A stretch of 64,000 bases of DNA from Chitinophagales bacterium (GTDB lineage Bacteria; Bacteroidota; Bacteroidia; Chitinophagales; Saprospiraceae), in assembly GCA_013299105.1 (NCBI GenBank), contig JAAFJY010000035.1, forward strand, positions 23,433 through 87,432, written 5' to 3'. Numbering within the stretch: position 1 is the first letter of the stretch; each line of letters begins with the position of its first letter. This document shows positions 63,523-64,000 of the stretch, in pieces. The notes below the pieces were generated by a model that saw nothing but the letters and a program-made list of their open reading frames with translations, ran no database searches and was not told the DNA's origin. Both the position numbers and the translations under genes were made by a program.

Positions 63523-63693
63523 AAATAAACCTTACCATTTTTTTAATTGCCAGTTGTCAACATCATGGCCAACGTCATGCTGGAAATCCGTGTAAATCCG
63601 TTTAATCCGTAGTCATCCGTGTTCTCAAAATAGCCTCGCGCAGCGGGGGCATAATCTATAAAGTTCGCAGTTGCGATTTGGTAAGGTTTATTT
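63523..63693. repeat. 171-bp inverted-repeat unit enclosing an inverted copy of the dispersed repeat
   Basis: Perfect 15-bp arms AAATAAACCTTACCA (63523-63537) and TGGTAAGGTTTATTT (63679-63693). Inside, 63549-63651 is a dispersed-repeat copy in opposite orientation (CAACGTCATGCTGGAAATCC, CATCCGTGTTC, then a CCTCGCGCAGCG hairpin-like end). The arms may be insertion-sequence ends. Confidence 0.55.
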
Positions 63694-63906
63694 GTGGCTT
63701 GTCACTAAGGTCTATTTCTTGAAAAACGTTTAATTTTTAACAAATCGAATTTTTATGCTCATTTTTCCGTGTGTATTCACGTTTTGTTTTGCTCATAGAT
63801 TTAGTACCACAATCTAAAACCGCAGCCAAAGCACGTTTTGGCTACGATTTTGCCCCATTTTCTTGCAGTGATCTAAGGGTTTTCGCAAGAATAACATCCT
63901 ATTGAA
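63694..63906. other. AT-rich non-coding stretch before the transposase stop
   Basis: About 210 bp with no ORF or recognised motif. If 63679 marks an insertion-sequence end, this is the non-coding end of that element. Confidence 0.35.
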
Positions 63907-64000
63907 TTAAGTATTGGGTTTAATTTTATAATTCCATTCTCCATGAAATTCATGAGGTGTAATGTTTACTCTTCCTAATTCTTCATCACTTATCTTTATA
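63907..64000 (-). CDS. ISAzo13-like (Rhodopirellula-type) transposase, C-terminal end only
   Basis: On the minus strand the last ~30 codons read IKISDEELGRVNI, TPHEFHGEWNYKI, KPNT and a TAA stop. The HGEWNY-type ending is characteristic, as I recall it, of ISAzo13-family DDE transposases. The gene continues beyond the right edge, so completeness cannot be judged. Together with the IS-end-like inverted repeats at 63523-63693, it indicates an insertion sequence beginning here. Confidence 0.6.
   Translation of the reverse strand, partial: IKISDEELGRVNITPHEFHGEWNYKIKPNT

Overview
The window reads as chromosome of a gliding or filamentous member of the Bacteroidota, most likely a Saprospiraceae relative such as Haliscomenobacter (inference). 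The evidence is several secreted proteins with type IX secretion (T9SS) C-terminal sorting domains, TonB-dependent receptors with carboxypeptidase-regulatory plugs, promoters of the Bacteroidota type (TTG, 19-20 nt spacer, TAnnTTTG), and weak Shine-Dalgarno sequences. No rRNA, tRNA or CRISPR array was seen.

Layout. 1-3.7 kb: the 3' part of a sensor with a beta-propeller, Y_Y_Y domain, membrane helix and class III adenylate cyclase, then a PAS-LuxR regulator. 3.8-6.1 kb: a TonB-dependent receptor. 6.1-7.8 kb: a scarred region with a decayed 3' fragment of the neighbouring GDSL hydrolase gene, a GxxExxY gene bracketed by long inverted repeats, and a truncated Rpn-type nuclease gene. 7.8-9.8 kb (minus): GDSL hydrolase and DUF763 protein. 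9.85-14.6 kb (minus): a tetR-tolC-hlyD-MFS tripartite drug efflux operon with palindromic operator candidates. 14.8-15.9 kb: AraC regulator and a small membrane protein. 16.5-19.1 kb (minus): a secreted T9SS reprolysin-like metalloprotease with a long structured leader. 19.78-20.06 kb (minus): a candidate ncRNA of about 280 nt with its own consensus promoter and intrinsic terminator. 20.3-22.9 kb: phosphopantetheinyl transferase and enoyl-CoA hydratase-like gene (minus), divergent from a Crp/Fnr regulator and a DUF2269 membrane protein. 23.1-25.8 kb: a second TonB-dependent outer-membrane protein. 26.5-27.2 kb: a NIPSNAP-family exported protein.

27.4-63.0 kb: one secretion operon fills over half of the window. 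A consensus promoter and a leader of about 320 nt precede a DUF4397 T9SS protein, whose stop codon overlaps (ATGA) the start of a 33.5-kb gene for an 11,174-residue cell-surface protein. This giant holds about 70 Ig-like repeats. Sixty-three of them are contiguous, all but one exactly 79 codons long, and they show higher-order periods of 5, 2 and 4 repeats. After these come 14 SdrD_B-type calcium-binding repeats, 8 copies of a Cys-rich module, dockerin-like and cohesin-like segments, and a T9SS sorting domain. An intrinsic terminator follows.

63.0-64.0 kb: several copies of the same dispersed repeat family that flanks the GxxExxY gene, palindromes, an inverted IS-end-like pair, and the C-terminus of an ISAzo13-like transposase running off the right edge.
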